From positions 142,001-206,000 of the forward strand of contig JADLSH010000268.1 of the NCBI GenBank assembly GCA_016169945.1: 64,000 bases of DNA, written 5' to 3'. The stretch is from Trachythela sp. YZ-2020 (taxonomy: Eukaryota; Cnidaria; Anthozoa; Malacalcyonacea; Clavulariidae). Under the pieces are notes generated by a model. The model ran no database searches. It worked only from the letters and a program-made list of their open reading frames with translations, and was not told where the DNA came from. Shown in pieces: positions 1 to 11,159 of the stretch (positions are counted from its first letter, which is position 1; each line of letters begins with the position of its first letter). A program made the translations under genes and the position numbers.

Positions 1-186
1 CGTTGTTTCTTTTCAGTTTTCTTGGGCAAGAGAACAGTTTGAATTTTATTTATTTTTTGGACAGTCTTTAATTGTGCCCCTTCATTGGATGTCCGCATGA
101 TCTGCAACGAGGAGCAGCCTTAGTTCTTCTTGCTTCTTTCTCACTCCTCAGTTGTTAGTAGAAGAAAAAATAAAAAATCTAATTTG

Positions 187-284
187 TCCATTAACACCCA
201 ACACTTTCCCTTGGACAAGTAAAATCCCTGGCATTAGACAGAGTAAAATAACAAAGCGGGGCACATTGCAGCTAAATGGGTTAA
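187..284 (-). repeat. TTAA-flanked MITE copy 1
   Basis: Member of a short family whose consensus starts TTAACCCATTA and ends TAATGGGTTAA, with the shared core TTTTACTCTGTCTAATGCCA. This copy is in reverse orientation and ends in AAATGGGTTAA at 284. The TTAA plus CCC terminus is typical of piggyBac-mobilised MITEs (family knowledge); the assignment is inferred. Confidence 0.7.
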
Positions 285-2086
285 AAAGTAAAAAACAATC
301 AACATCAGTGGGAAAGAAATTTCTATTTGACTCAAAATGAATTTTTAGATAACCATGTTTAAATTCATAATAAAAAGGGAATGAGCTGATTTTGTAAATG
401 TTTAGCAAGATTGATTATAAAGTGATCAGATTTGGAAATAATTATTACCTGGAGTAGTGGGTGGAACATCCTGCATGATGATTTGGCTTCCGTCAGATCT
501 CTTCTTAAGGGCATCTTTCTTTGTTTTCTTAGTAAGCATTGTGTTCATTGGAGTTGGGCACATTTCTTTCAGCTTTACTGCTGCATCTTTTAGGTCATCT
601 TTGCTGGCCAGTGTAAAAGTCTCGTATATTTCTTGTATATATGCTGCAAGAAGAAAAGGCATGATATAATACATAAATGCAATACAAGATTACTATTTGT
701 AGATAAACAAGAACTTACCAAAGTTCTGACCATTATTGAACTTTGGATAGCTGATTTTTACTATTTCAGAATTGTCAGATTGTTTTGTTTTTAGCTCTCT
801 TTGGATATTGAAATTGAAGGATATTATGGAGTGGTGAATCTATAGAAAAAGAATAAAATGGACTGCATCAATATTCTATTCCTGCACACACTGTAGTTGA
901 GTGACCCTTGATAGTAACATTTGGGTAGATCTTATGGGCCTCCAACTGAATTTGGGACTGATTGGTACTATACCTAAACATATAAAATGCAACTATTTTT
1001 TAGTACATTAAGTAACATACCAATGGTCTACCACTTTCTAGCTTTAATTTCACCATGGGCACACTTGTCAAACAGTGGATCACTGTGACCTGAATGGATG
1101 TTTACCATGTGCCTCAAGAAGGACTTGAATTTAGCCCATATGACAAGGCCATTGCCACTGAATGTCGAGGTAGCACTCCAGTGCAGGTGATTTTCGCATG
1201 GTTTGGTCCATTCGCTTACTGCCTCACAGTCTTTCTCTTTGGAAATTTTGGAAAGCACCTTCCTAATTTCTTTAAGCCATAGAATATACAAATAGAAAAA
1301 ACACTTGAATAAGAAATGCAGGAAAATTATGAAGAATTGGAGCACTTAGAATGAGATTCTCAGGCAGCAGTGAGTTTATTAAGACTGTAGATATTACATC
1401 ATTAGACATTCAGTAATGTTTATAATTCAGTGGGCTCACACTCTAAGAGGCCTGGACACTAGCTTTGTTCACTTGTTATTGTTACATGTAGACATTACAG
1501 AATGTCTATAAATTATATATTATGGCTTATGCACCACGTGATAAGTCATAGGCAGCAAATTGGAATAATGCTTACTTTTCTTCAAGTGCCAGATGTCAAA
1601 ATAATAGACAATGTTCTTCAGGACATGTCGCATGTACTTGGCAATGGAAGTATGCCTGAAAATGAATGTCGTTATGGTAAGGCCATATGTAATCAGATAA
1701 TCCATGCATAGTTTAAAAGACATGAACTCCGTTGCTGGACTACTTCCTGCCTGATTTCTCTACATGGGAGAAAACCAAAGCTGCAATAAGTACACAAATC
1801 AGTAGCTGGTGAGTGGAGCAATATCATTTATTTCCCCTTCTTACCTGCACAAGGTCGAAATGTATGATTTGTGTAAGAGTGCAACAAAAAATTGTGTATG
1901 CACAAAACTTGGCCGAATGTCCCATACTGTCATGGCGACCATCGCCTGCCAGAACTACACCATCTTTCACTTGTTTCGCCTTCTCCATCAACATCGCCTG
2001 GTACTTCTTCCAGTGAAGATAGATAGTCGGAAATAGCACAGTCTAAAACATAATTCACAAATTAGTTCAAATATATTGTAACTCAT

Positions 2087-2182
2087 TAAATTAATGCACA
2101 AGGCTCTTCCCTTGATGAGAGTAAAACTTCTGATGTTAGACCGAGTAAAGGAATTAAAGCAGGGCACACTGCATCCGGTTAA
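2087..2182 (-). repeat. TTAA-flanked MITE copy 2
   Basis: Reverse-orientation copy of the TTAACCCATTA family inside an intron of the THAP-family gene. It abuts copy 3 and shares the TTAA at 2179-2182 with it, giving a head-to-head pair. The core matches TTTTACTC...GTCTAA in reverse. Confidence 0.65.
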
Positions 2183-2290
2183 CCCATTAAGGCACAATGC
2201 GTCCTGGTGCACACTTCTTTGTTACTTTACTCTGTCTAATGCTAGACGATTTTACTTGTCAAGGGAAGACCCTTTTGCCTTAATGGTTAA
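2179..2290 (+). repeat. TTAA-flanked MITE copy 3
   Basis: Forward copy starting TTAACCCATTAAGG and ending CCTTAATGGTTAA, with the core TTACTCTGTCTAATGC. It lies in the same intron as copy 2. Confidence 0.75.
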
Positions 2291-4431
2291 TAAATAAGCA
2301 CCACCTATTAAACCAAACATATCAAATCAAATAAACTTTATTTAATCAGGGTAATCACGTCAGTTCAGAAGAACTGGTATCAATGTGAGTCAATCTGTTT
2401 CCTGTCAGTTGTGGGAAAATGCTCCCTGTAATCAGGATTTTCTATTTTTGGCAACATTTTTCAAGTAGTATTTTTAGAAACCTCTTTAGAAATATGAAAA
2501 GGGAAAATTTCAAGGACAATTTTCTGACAATGCTAAATTGTTGACTAAAAAGTGTTGAGTAAAAAGGACAACCATAGTTCACACTATGAGGATTGCCTAA
2601 GTTGCCTATCAGAATCTAATCTCCAAACCTTGCATGCAAGACGTCAATCACACTCTGAAAGAATGTTTAATGACATTATGTCCGACCAGTCACACAAACT
2701 CCACCATCTACTGCCAGTTCGAAATAAATACAATCGCCTTAGGAAAAATAAACATTTCAACATTCCAAAATGTAAAACTGAACGTTGTAAAAACTCTTTT
2801 ATTAGAGCTTGTTTAGCACATACTTACTTTCTGATAATGGAGGTATGTCTTATGTGAAACACATCCAAGACCCATGTGCACAAATATTTGCCGTACTTTA
2901 GTGTAAGAGCCACCACCAAGTAACACTGCCATACACAAAAGAAAATTCCCAGCAGTTGCTTTTTTTCGTCCAGGCATTAGAGGTTGACTATGCCATACTG
3001 TAGTCTTCTGTGGGCACTTTGGCTTGTTGCATGTCGTGGTGACCACTGCTTCTGTTCCAACAGTTTTCGTCTCAACCAGTGGATTGTCAGCCTTGCATGA
3101 ATGACAAAAGTTGAAGAGCAACAGAAGCTGTGACAGCTGTGGTTCTGTCCGCAGATTGCCGTCGACTTGCAATAACCTGGCACAAGTAAAAGTATGATCA
3201 TGACTTGTGGTATTTATATTCTGTCATTGTGATGCAAAGATATGAATTTATCTTCGAGTGGCTAAAACATTATTACAAATCAGTGTAGTGTAAAAACTAT
3301 GATTTTACATCACAAGAAGATAAAATTTTGTGTAAGCCCAAGGGCCATAATTATTTACCCCGAGGCTTCTTCTATCTCTTCTTCATCTTCCTCAGTGTCC
3401 TCGTTATCTGCTTCCACCTCATAGGGAGGATCATAAGCTTCGTTCTGTGACTTCTTTCAACTCACTTTCTTCCTTCTCACCCTCTTCTCTGGACATCGAG
3501 TGTTGCCCCAACAGTTGTTCAAGCTTGTTTACTAGATATGAATTAAAATAGAATACTGCTTCATATAATAGCCTTTTCGATCGCATTGTATGATATTAAA
3601 ACAACATAAATTTGTATGATATTATAACAAATATGGGCTTTACCTTTGCGTTTCATTTGTTTCATTTTGTTTTTGTTTTCTTGTGGAAATGTTTGCAGGG
3701 TTATGCTCTGGTTATTCAGTTTCCTGTTTTTCTCCACAAGAGTTTCCACGTCATCATCACCTTTTGCCAAGTTTGACATATCTGTATCGGTTGTGGGGAT
3801 CTAAGAGTATAAAACAATATTGATTTTGCAACATGAGCAACTAATAGCGAGGTCTATACTAAACGAAAATTTGGATACACAATTATGTTGAGTATGATAC
3901 AGCCTGTAAGTGATCTTACATTTACTGGCTCGTCAAGGGGAGTTTCTTCAGGCATCTCCAGCACTTTGGGTTCTTGTTTCCTTTTCTTGCGTTGTGTACC
4001 TAGTCAGAAGAGATTATTTCGTTGATCTCAAAGTGACAAAACGTAAACAAAGTAACCATTTTACTAATACTTATACGTTATATACTAACCCTCCAAAAAC
4101 TAATTCTACAGGCCGGTAATCCTAACCCTAACCCAAGTTTGGTTCTAATAAACCGTGAAGAAAATATTTTTACGAAACGTCTAAGGGCCGGGAAACTGTG
4201 TAAGTCGACTTTGGTGTTCGCATGTTGACGACATCCTTATTTGAACTTTCGGCTTCACCATGGCACACGCTCTCTTCTTTCATAGCCTTTATCGACTTTA
4301 CGAAAGATACAGTCGAATATAAGATTTATATGCCATATAACTACGTGCTATACAATATAAGCTAGAAACAATTCTGTAAAATTTACGTGCGAAAAATATC
4401 CAAAATAATAGCTTGTTGTCAACAGACTCAC

Positions 4432-4800
4432 CATGCGTCTATCCCTGGGACTTTGCACGCCGAGTGGTTCGCTTGAATTTTTCGTCGCTACAGCATGAAT
4501 ACTTGGGTATACACAAATACCAAGACCATCGCTCTTTAGCTTTGGATAATTCGACTTCGTTTGGCCAGGCAAAATTAAAAACCTTCGCTAGTAATCTTCA
4601 GACATAAAGTGCGCTGAACATAGAGTCGAAGCCTTCGAAGGTTCGAAGATCCGTTTTGCCTTCACGAAGTCAACTCAGATTTTCCTTCTTGTCTTTGCTT
4701 CAGGTCGATCGTCGTTGTAATGCGGAATAGTATGAAGACTTATATCCGAACTAAGACACGATTTATTCGTGCAATTGGCAGCTATACAACTATTAACCAT
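4432..4800 (-). pseudogene. THAP zinc-finger exon with two nonsense codons
   Basis: The exon starts with ATG and MVNSCIAANCTNKSC, giving the first Cys pair of a C2CH THAP finger. HTIPHYNDDRPEAKTRRK follows, and LCSAHF supplies the distal Cys and His. THAP domains are sequence-specific DNA-binding fingers. The tryptophan normally expected after RRK is replaced by TGA, and a TAG follows ...SEDY. A donor GTGAGT ends the exon at 4432. Without editing or readthrough this cannot encode the full domain. Confidence 0.7.
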
Positions 4801-4917
4801 CCTTTTTACTATTAGAAAAACGAACGCAGTATATGTAGACAGCCGACAGTATACAAGGAATTTATAAAGTGCCTTTTTGCCAACTTTAATATTTGCCAAC
4901 CTATTTGCCAACTTTTA

Positions 4918-5880
4918 TAGCCAAAGGGTGATTGGGGTGAGCTGCACTTTAAGCCCCCAATCTCCCAAGTCAATGTTAAACTTGTTATATGGTAAATTAC
5001 CAAAAGCTCAACTGGAGAAGTGCGTGTGACAAAGTTTGTTTTGTCAATGTATACTAACTTTGCTATATTGTGAGGAATGGTCTCAAGCATTACGACCAAG
5101 ATTGTTCCTGTAGACCTTGTATGTGTCCACCCTGGACACTTTCTTTGGTGAAAATCATGTACTCAGGTAGTACACATAGTACACATAGTACTAGAAATAC
5201 AGGCATGCAGAATCCCCTCGCCCATTCGAACCACACAATTTACTTTTGACTGTTTTTTTTCCTCCTGTTAATTTTAACATGTGAAAGTCCTCTAAATAAG
5301 TTTCATTTATCTCTTTTATCTAGACTTTGTTTGTCTGTTTATGTCCCGACTCCCGAGTACAAAACAGTTTTCTCTCGGCCTGAACTCGCGCATGCGCAAA
5401 ACGTAGAAAACCGTCCATTGCATGATGGCGGACAACTTTGCATTCCGCTATGTTGTCACATACCCGGGTGTAAATATCCGAGGGGAATTAGTACCCTCGC
5501 ACGGCGCTTCGCGCCGGATCGGGGACAAGGTTTGATGTCAGCACTGCACAGTATAAAAAAATTGTATTATTGTGTTAGAAATAGTGTTGTGTTATTTTAT
5601 CACAACACTATTTTGAGAGTGGGATTTTCTTCAAAGTATAATTACAGTATTTCTCTCTACCTTGGGCGAGTGCCCATGCAGAGATCATGACCTGATCCTA
5701 GCTAGCATGTGAGCAGGCTAGGTACTGGTCAACAACTATGGAACCAGTTTGGCTATATTTTATGGGAAGCTGTGTGATTATGATTTATGCTGTTGTTGTT
5801 GAAAAACACATTGAAAATTATTCCAATAAATTATTAGTGTGCATACTCCTGCCAAGGATTGACCCCTGCCTATAAGAAAC
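4918..5880 (-). repeat. Dispersed repeat, copy A, with nested insertion
   Basis: The reverse complement of 5880-5560 and 5190-4918 matches 58636-59640 in the same order, for example ATAGTGTTGTGA, AGTACTATGTG and the peptide MLETIPHNIAKLVYIDK. The intervening block, about 5190-5535, is absent from copy B and is homologous to 54985-55830. A different repeat has therefore inserted into this copy. No protein family is recognised. Confidence 0.6.
5190..5535 (-). repeat. GC-rich repeat R2, short copy nested in copy A
   Basis: The reverse complement matches the right-hand part of the piggyBac element (54985-55830). Shared landmarks are CCCCGA, GCGAAGCGCCGTGCGAGGG, GGTACTAATTCC, ATGCGCATGCG, and the far end GGGGCGAGGGGATTCTGC followed by TATTTCTAGT. 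This copy lacks an internal portion of the longer one. Confidence 0.55.
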
Positions 5881-6172
5881 AACACTGTATATAGATTTTG
5901 TATCTACAACATTAACAACACGTTTTCGCAAATACATTTTGTGATTAATTAAAGATCTCTATAACTTTATCGATTTAAGTTTAACAGCGGATATGTCTCA
6001 AGATATATACTGATGAAAGCTAGAGGATATGTTAATTGCTGCTTTGTATATTCACATATATGCTTTGGAAATGAATTTGTGATGAGCTTTGGGATATTAA
6101 CAAAGACATGTTTTTGTCTAATGCATACCCAATATTCGCCTGAATTTCAAGTTGCTTTCATCTCCAGGTGCT

Positions 6173-6206
6173 ATTATTATTATTATTCTTATTATTATTA
6201 TTATTA
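6173..6206 (+). repeat. (ATT)n microsatellite
   Basis: Runs of TAT/ATT trinucleotide with one CTT interruption. Confidence 0.9.
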
Positions 6207-6607
6207 TAACATTTTACAGAGGATGAAACAATTCAGTATATAAATACTGCTATCAACACGTGTTCTCTCTGCAGAGCTAAAATTATCCTTGAAATATCTA
6301 TATATGAATAAACTTAACATGAACTAGTGCCCTCTATAGAGCTAAAATGTGCTTAAAAGTTATCTATAAAAACTATCTTAGATGAGCTAAAAGTATTAAA
6401 AAGTGTTAACACGTTCGGATGTTAGCATCAACCCAGATGTCCGTCAAGCAGTTTTTTGAACTCTTTATAGTCCTCAGTCGCTCGTAGGTGTTTTGGAAGA
6501 TCGTCTACCTCCTCCACAGGCGCTTTATTAATTGGAGCGGGCTTGGAAAATTAGGGAAGGGACGCACGGGCGGCATAAAAAATGCGGGTAAGGCGAAGGG
6601 AAGCGCC

Positions 6608-7348
6608 CAGTGTGACCAGATTTGGTAATTTTAATTACTTTTGGTAATTTTTGGCAATTTTTGGGACTTTTTTAGTAATTAAATACTTTTAGTAATTTTT
6701 TGGTAATTTTTTGGTAAATTTAGTAATCTGTTGGTAATTAGATAAAAGATGAATTTCTCAAATTTTACCAATTGTTTTGTATGAACACTGTCACATTTTG
6801 AGAGAAAATAGTGTTCTCGTCAATGCTATATAGGCACAGGCAGGAGGCAGCTAAGGCAGCTTAGCTCGCTGATGCCTGTCGCAACTCCTGAGGCCTGCGC
6901 CTAGACAGGGCAAACGACGTTTTTGCAACAAGCATCACACATGCGAAACGTGAAATTTGGCAAACAGAAATTCTCAAATGTTTCTGCAACAATGCTTTCT
7001 ATTTTGTCCAAAGCAGGGGCGGCGGAGCGGTTTGGGTATTGGGGGGGGGGCAAAGGTTTCTCGAAAAATTATGGACATCTGAAGGCGACAGCCCTTTTGC
7101 CCCCAGCTCTGCACCCTCCGCTGCCCCTGGCCCTAAGCCTGAAATCTTGGGTGGGTTAATAAATTATAGGAGGAATATGAATAATGATATTTATACTCAT
7201 TATATTTGCTATGCATTATGGTAGTTTAATGCAAAACTGATTTATGAGCTGTTTTGGAAGTGTGCAACTTTTAGTAATTTTTTTCTGGATTTAGTAATTT
7301 TTCGCAGGCATTTTTAGTAATTGGTCCTGAAAAAATCTGGTCACACTG
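6608..7348. mobile_element. Non-autonomous hAT transposon, 741 bp
   Basis: It starts CAGTGTGACCAGATTT and ends with the exact reverse complement AAATCTGGTCACACTG (16-bp perfect inverted ends). It is flanked by the identical 8-bp sequence GAAGCGCC at 6600-6607 and 7349-7356. An 8-bp target duplication with ends starting CAG is the hAT signature. The termini carry many TTTTGGTAATTTTT and TTTAGTAATTTTT subterminal repeats. No transposase ORF is present, so it would depend on a hAT transposase supplied in trans. Confidence 0.9.
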
Positions 7349-7441
7349 GAAGCGCCTGCTGACTAATGTTCTCAAGATGGCAGAAGCTATTCACCACTTA
7401 TTTGACTATAATCGTCCGGAGAAAGAGTTTGTTAAGTAATA

Positions 7442-7533
7442 GATAAAATACGAGCGGCAGATCTGTATGGGGATTTACAATGGCGAGCGCGCAGCGCGAG
7501 CCATTGTAAATCCCCATACAGATCTGACGCGAG

Positions 7534-7542
<9 letters not shown>
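7442..7542. repeat. Snap-back hairpin 1
   Basis: Two roughly 43-base arms (GATAAAATAC...TTTACAATGGC and its reverse complement, with a few mismatches) are separated by GAGCGCGCAGCGCGA. It looks like a short fold-back MITE. No target duplication was identified. Confidence 0.85.
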
Positions 7543-7565
<23 letters not shown>

Positions 7566-7900
7566 GTAATGAATGTGGAAAGTCATTAGCTTAATATTAT
7601 GCAGTACTCGGCCACTTAATGGATCAGTTGTTTTATTGTGCTTCTGCCTTGGCATTGTTTCATGGCTGTTGGTTTTATAACATGATATCGCTAATAGGTG
7701 GTTTTCAAACAATCTTATGGGATTTTAACACAATGCTGGCAGATGGGGCGGAAATAATAAGATTCTAATGAGAATATTTTGTGTAGATGCTCTCTATGTG
7801 CGCTGAACGAGAACATAATGAAAATAAACAGGGTGTGTTCTGCTTGTGTGTGTAATATAGCTTTTCCTTGGCGTATAGTTTGTTATCCGCTTAGTGAACA

Positions 7901-8320
7901 ATGTCTCGTCGTTTTCGCCAACCAAAATCTAACGAAGAGGAATCTTGAAGAATCTGTACCTAAAAATACTAGGTATAACACGAAATGGGCGATTAAAATA
8001 TTCGAAGAATGGCAAGCAAGCCGCAGTAACAAAAAAGGCACTGACGATAAAGGCGGAGATGGTCAGGATGATGAATTTGAATATGAAATTGTTGATGATC
8101 TAACGGTACCTTTGGGCCATATGTCCCCGAATAGCGTTAGCTTTTTGCTCAGCAAATGTATTTGCGAGATTTTCAATTTGATGTGGCAGATAGTGTTTTA
8201 GCTGAAATGCCTTTACCAGAGTTTGAGACGACTCGTAGCAACAGAAATGCTGATAGCATTTGCACGCACTCTGTCTTCAATAATTGTACGATAAATTTTG
8301 TGGTGAATGACAAAAAGTGA
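7901..8320 (+). pseudogene. Crypton/ZMYM-type recombinase-like remnant
   Basis: An ATG at 7901 opens MSRRFRQPKSNEEE. After a frame change the sequence reads SVPKNTRYNTKWAIKIFEEW and later SVSFLLSKCICEI. This resembles the N-terminal part of tyrosine-recombinase-derived proteins (QRICH1/ZMYM/KCTD1-like, of Crypton origin), which have 'PKNT...TxWAxxxxxEW' followed by a 'FLxxFVCE' helix. Soon after, in another frame, comes a tail with CTHSVFNNCTINFVVN and a stop at 8318. The central catalytic region (R..HxxR..Y) is missing, so this looks like an internally deleted, frameshifted copy. The family assignment is from memory. Confidence 0.45.
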
Positions 8321-8744
8321 GAAATAATACTTAATCTAAAGTGTGCTTTTTAGCAAATATATGTGTTATGGAAGAAATAAATGCTTGTTTGTTTCGTGCG
8401 TGTCCAATATATGAATATTAATCAGGAGCATTTTTAACAAAGTTAATAAATGCATGCTAATTAGGATACAGCTGTATCAAAAGTTAAGAATACTAATTAG
8501 GACATAGCTTTATCAGATTGTTGACCTGTATTGGGGTTTACAAAGATGTCATGTGACATTAATATGGTTCATTTATTGGGTAGTTAGCTCATTAATTATT
8601 CATGAATTTTACAATGATTCTTATGAACGTAGGCTCTTACAAAAGGCTAAGGAAGGTGGGAAAGTACTTTGCCCTAACTGTCACGCTTCTGATGGCAAAA
8701 TAAATGCGCATATATACTTTTAGATTTGTTATACATATATATAT

Positions 8745-8852
8745 GTTATTTACCGGTTGCGAGGTCCGGATGAGAAAAACTGTGCCCGAGGCAAGTTTTC
8801 AAGACCGAGGGCACAGTTTTTCTCATCCGGACCGACGCTGCCGGTAAATAAC
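8745..8852. repeat. Snap-back hairpin 2
   Basis: GTTATTTACCGG and its complement form the outer arm. GTCCGGATGAGAAAAACTG and its perfect complement form the inner arm. The loop contains GAGGCAAGTTTTCAAGACCGA. Confidence 0.85.
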
Positions 8853-9743
8853 GTGTTTATTTTTTATCATAGGTAAAATTTAAGAATTTATTGAAATTGA
8901 AAATTCCAGTGTAGCGAAATAATTTGAGATCAGTGCAATTGTGAATTCAAAGCGAGGCTGACAAAACTTGAACGAATGAACGTTAAAAGAAAACACGAAG
9001 ACGAAAAGTCGAAAACTCAAGAAAACCGGCAAGAAACTCACAAAAAACCATAGTTTCTGTAAAAATGTACGCGATCTTTTTAAATATGGCAGTAGAAAAG
9101 CATAGGAATGAAAGGTTTTGGCCTGGTTTTCCGGTATTCCGTGTTTCTTCGACAAGGATATCTTCGTGTTTACTTGCTTTGGCCATAAAAAACTCATAAA
9201 GTGAATCATGCAGTGAATGCATGTGTTTTGACTTCGATCAACGCTTTCTACTAAAACTGGACAATGAACAAGGTATGCTGTAATTTTTTTTTGGTCATCT
9301 CACGGTAAAAAACATATAGCCTCAACTTTGTTTGCCAAGGGCCACGGCTTTAATTTTTTTTTGTTTACAATATGTATACGAAAAGTACTTTAACAAATGG
9401 GCAGAAAAATCATGTTTTCACTACAGTTGGTCCATATTTTTAAGTTTTATGTATGGAGAAAAGTTTTTTCTTCTATGATATCTGTTTAAACTGTATTTTT
9501 TTAACTTTAATGTGGCCAAATACTGAAATACATGAGCATTAAAACAAATGTATTAGTTTTAATACATGAGCATTTAAAACAAATGTATATTAGTTTTCTC
9601 GACGCATCGTGCTTAGTATGAAGCCTTTAGAGTTGATGCAATTCATTTTTGTACTCTAACTATTGTTAGGCTAGCTTTTTGAACTTTTTGGGTAGATTTT
9701 TTAATCTAAAAATTGTTTCACTCCTGTGTTTTGTCGCGTAATC

Positions 9744-9830
9744 CAGAGCGGGCCGGATGAGTTTCAGAGCGGGCCGGATGAGTTTCAGAGCGGGCCGGAT
9801 GCAAAAATCCGGACCGCTCTGAAACGCTCG
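9744..9830. repeat. 21-bp triplicate with inverted copy
   Basis: Three head-to-tail copies of CAGAGCGGGCCGGATGAGTTT begin at 9744, 9765 and 9786. They are followed by the inverted form ATCCGGACCGCTCTGAAAC, so any of the three direct units can pair with the single inverted arm. The CCGGATGAG motif is shared with hairpin 2. Confidence 0.85.
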
Positions 9831-10212
9831 CTAGCCGATCAGATTGCTTTATTTTCATAGATAAAAAATAATTGTTATTATTTTGCATATAATTTTCCTT
9901 TCAAGTTATACATATTCGTAGTCAAATACATACTCATACTACATACTGAATGACACAATGATGTCGACATCACTATCACTGAAGTCAATTGAACCCTTCG
10001 CATTTTGAGTGCATTTTCGGTGTTGTCGCCCATCCAGACTGAGGACAAAAACACTTTGATTCAACGTTTCATATTTCGATTAATATGGATCATATTTCAG
10101 CAATAACTTTTAAAATATACCCATCTAAGATGGAAAACACGAAAATATATCGTTTTACGCTGTGATGGGCAATATTTCAGGCAGATTTTTTTGGATTCCC
10201 GATTGTCGACAT

Positions 10213-10899
10213 TTATGCCTGATTTTCGACCATTAATTGGCAGGCCCTTCGTCTACTCTTTCCCCTGAAGCAAAATATCACCCGCCCGCGGGAAAAAGGG
10301 CCTGAGGAGGAGGTAGAAAGATCGTTGTAAATCTTTGCAGCAGAAAATCTAAAACATTTTCTGGCGAGTTCAAGTTTAACTTTAGGAAGTTTAACCAGAA
10401 TTGAATTGGTTCGAGTACTCTTACAATGATTATTAATTTCAAAATAACCCTGAAAGTTGCTGCAGACCTCTTTGTCCAAGCATTTCCTCACTAATTGACA
10501 CTTGACAGACCTTCTTTTGAATTAGATTTTCCATGTTGGAGACACTCTTTCCACATCCAACAATTTCACTTGCACGCTTTTCAATTGAGTTAAGTCTCGC
10601 CAGCTGAGTCTCTGTAAATACTGGTTTAATCATGGTGTTACTACGTCGGTATTGGTTGAATCATCATTTCGCAAAATTGAAAGCAGCATCCAAGGTTACA
10701 TACTCACGTAATTTCGATAGCAGTCTCAAACGCTTGCTGGCTCTCTTATACGCGGTATTGAAATTTTCGTTGAGTGACAAACATGCATCCAGAGTGTAAC
10801 TCAGGTACTTGTAAGACGTTGTAAAGTTAATGGCATGTCCTCTATACCTTAACTCCAGATTTCGTTCTGTGGCAGAGTCTCTTTCCAGTGCCGAATAAT
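10213..10899 (-). mobile_element. 5'-truncated CR1-like LINE, 3' part of RT ORF
   Basis: Three minus-strand pieces in order encode the C-terminal end of a non-LTR reverse transcriptase protein. They are ALERDSATERNLELRYRG then TSYKYLSYTLDACLSLNEN (10912-10664), LARLNSIEKRASEIVGC (10633-10439) and KVKLELARKCFRFSAAKIYN (10491-10213). Frame changes separate them. The 5' truncation ends at about 10899, where homology to the secreted-peptide gene begins. Confidence 0.75.
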
Positions 10900-11130
10900 G
10901 GAACGCATTCAACGCAAGAACCTTGATGAAGTAAAGCGGGGTGAGTCTCGGTTATAAATGTCAGAACGATAGCAATATTTTGTTGCAAGCCTACACTGTC
11001 CGTGTAAAGAAACCTATAATTGTGTTCATGACTCTTTTTGACAATGTACTATACGTACTGCCTAACACATCAGACAATTCGACTGGTAATTACACTCGTG
11101 GCCAATTCAGACCAAGGGAAATTGCCTTAA
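10900..11130 (+). pseudogene. Relic of the secreted cysteine-rich peptide gene (exon end plus intron)
   Basis: From GGAACGCATTC at 10900 the sequence is nearly identical to the 3' part of the signal/propeptide exon at 18159-18196, its GTGAGTCTCGG donor and the following intron. Shared intron stretches include ATAAATGTCAGAACGATAGC, TTTTGTTGCAAGCCTACACT, CACATCAGACAATTCGACT and GGCCAATTCAGACCAAG. The working gene has about 70 extra bases in the intron (about 18305-18370). Upstream exon sequence is replaced by the LINE, and no cysteine exon follows, so this is a broken paralogue. Confidence 0.85.
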
Positions 11131-11159
11131 CTTCTCACTCTCCGTTTACGTAAGCGCTA

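Larger units (their letters stand above)
449..4800 (-). pseudogene. THAP-domain multi-exon family gene, degraded
   Basis: I recognise ordered exons on the minus strand: 4800-4432 (THAP zinc finger), about 4004-3930 (basic, RKKRK), about 3799-3643 (coiled-coil-like), about 3480-3360 (acidic, ending EDEEEIEEASG), 3176-2828 (cysteine pairs FCHSCK and CNKPKC, then GNFLLCMAVLLGGG), 2042-1845 (VLAGDGRHDSMGHSAKF), 1759-1576 (NQAGSSPATEF and YYFDIWHLKK), 1269-1021 (NHLHWSATST, KCAHGEIKARKW), 839-719 and 643-449. Most junctions have canonical GT/AG and compatible phases. The product resembles an uncharacterised multi-copy THAP family of cnidarians and other animals; function is unknown and a transposase origin is possible. 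It is broken: in-frame TGA (4675-4677) and TAG (4588-4590) in the THAP exon, TAG (1028-1030) near the end of the 1269-1021 exon, and a shifted frame in the acidic exon. The exon at 449 has a donor, so the gene continues past the left edge. Confidence 0.65.

Noticed and set aside
8880..9222. Overlapping minus-strand ORFs of 109 and 79 codons
   Set aside because: No domain, no splice support, AT-rich composition matching the surroundings.
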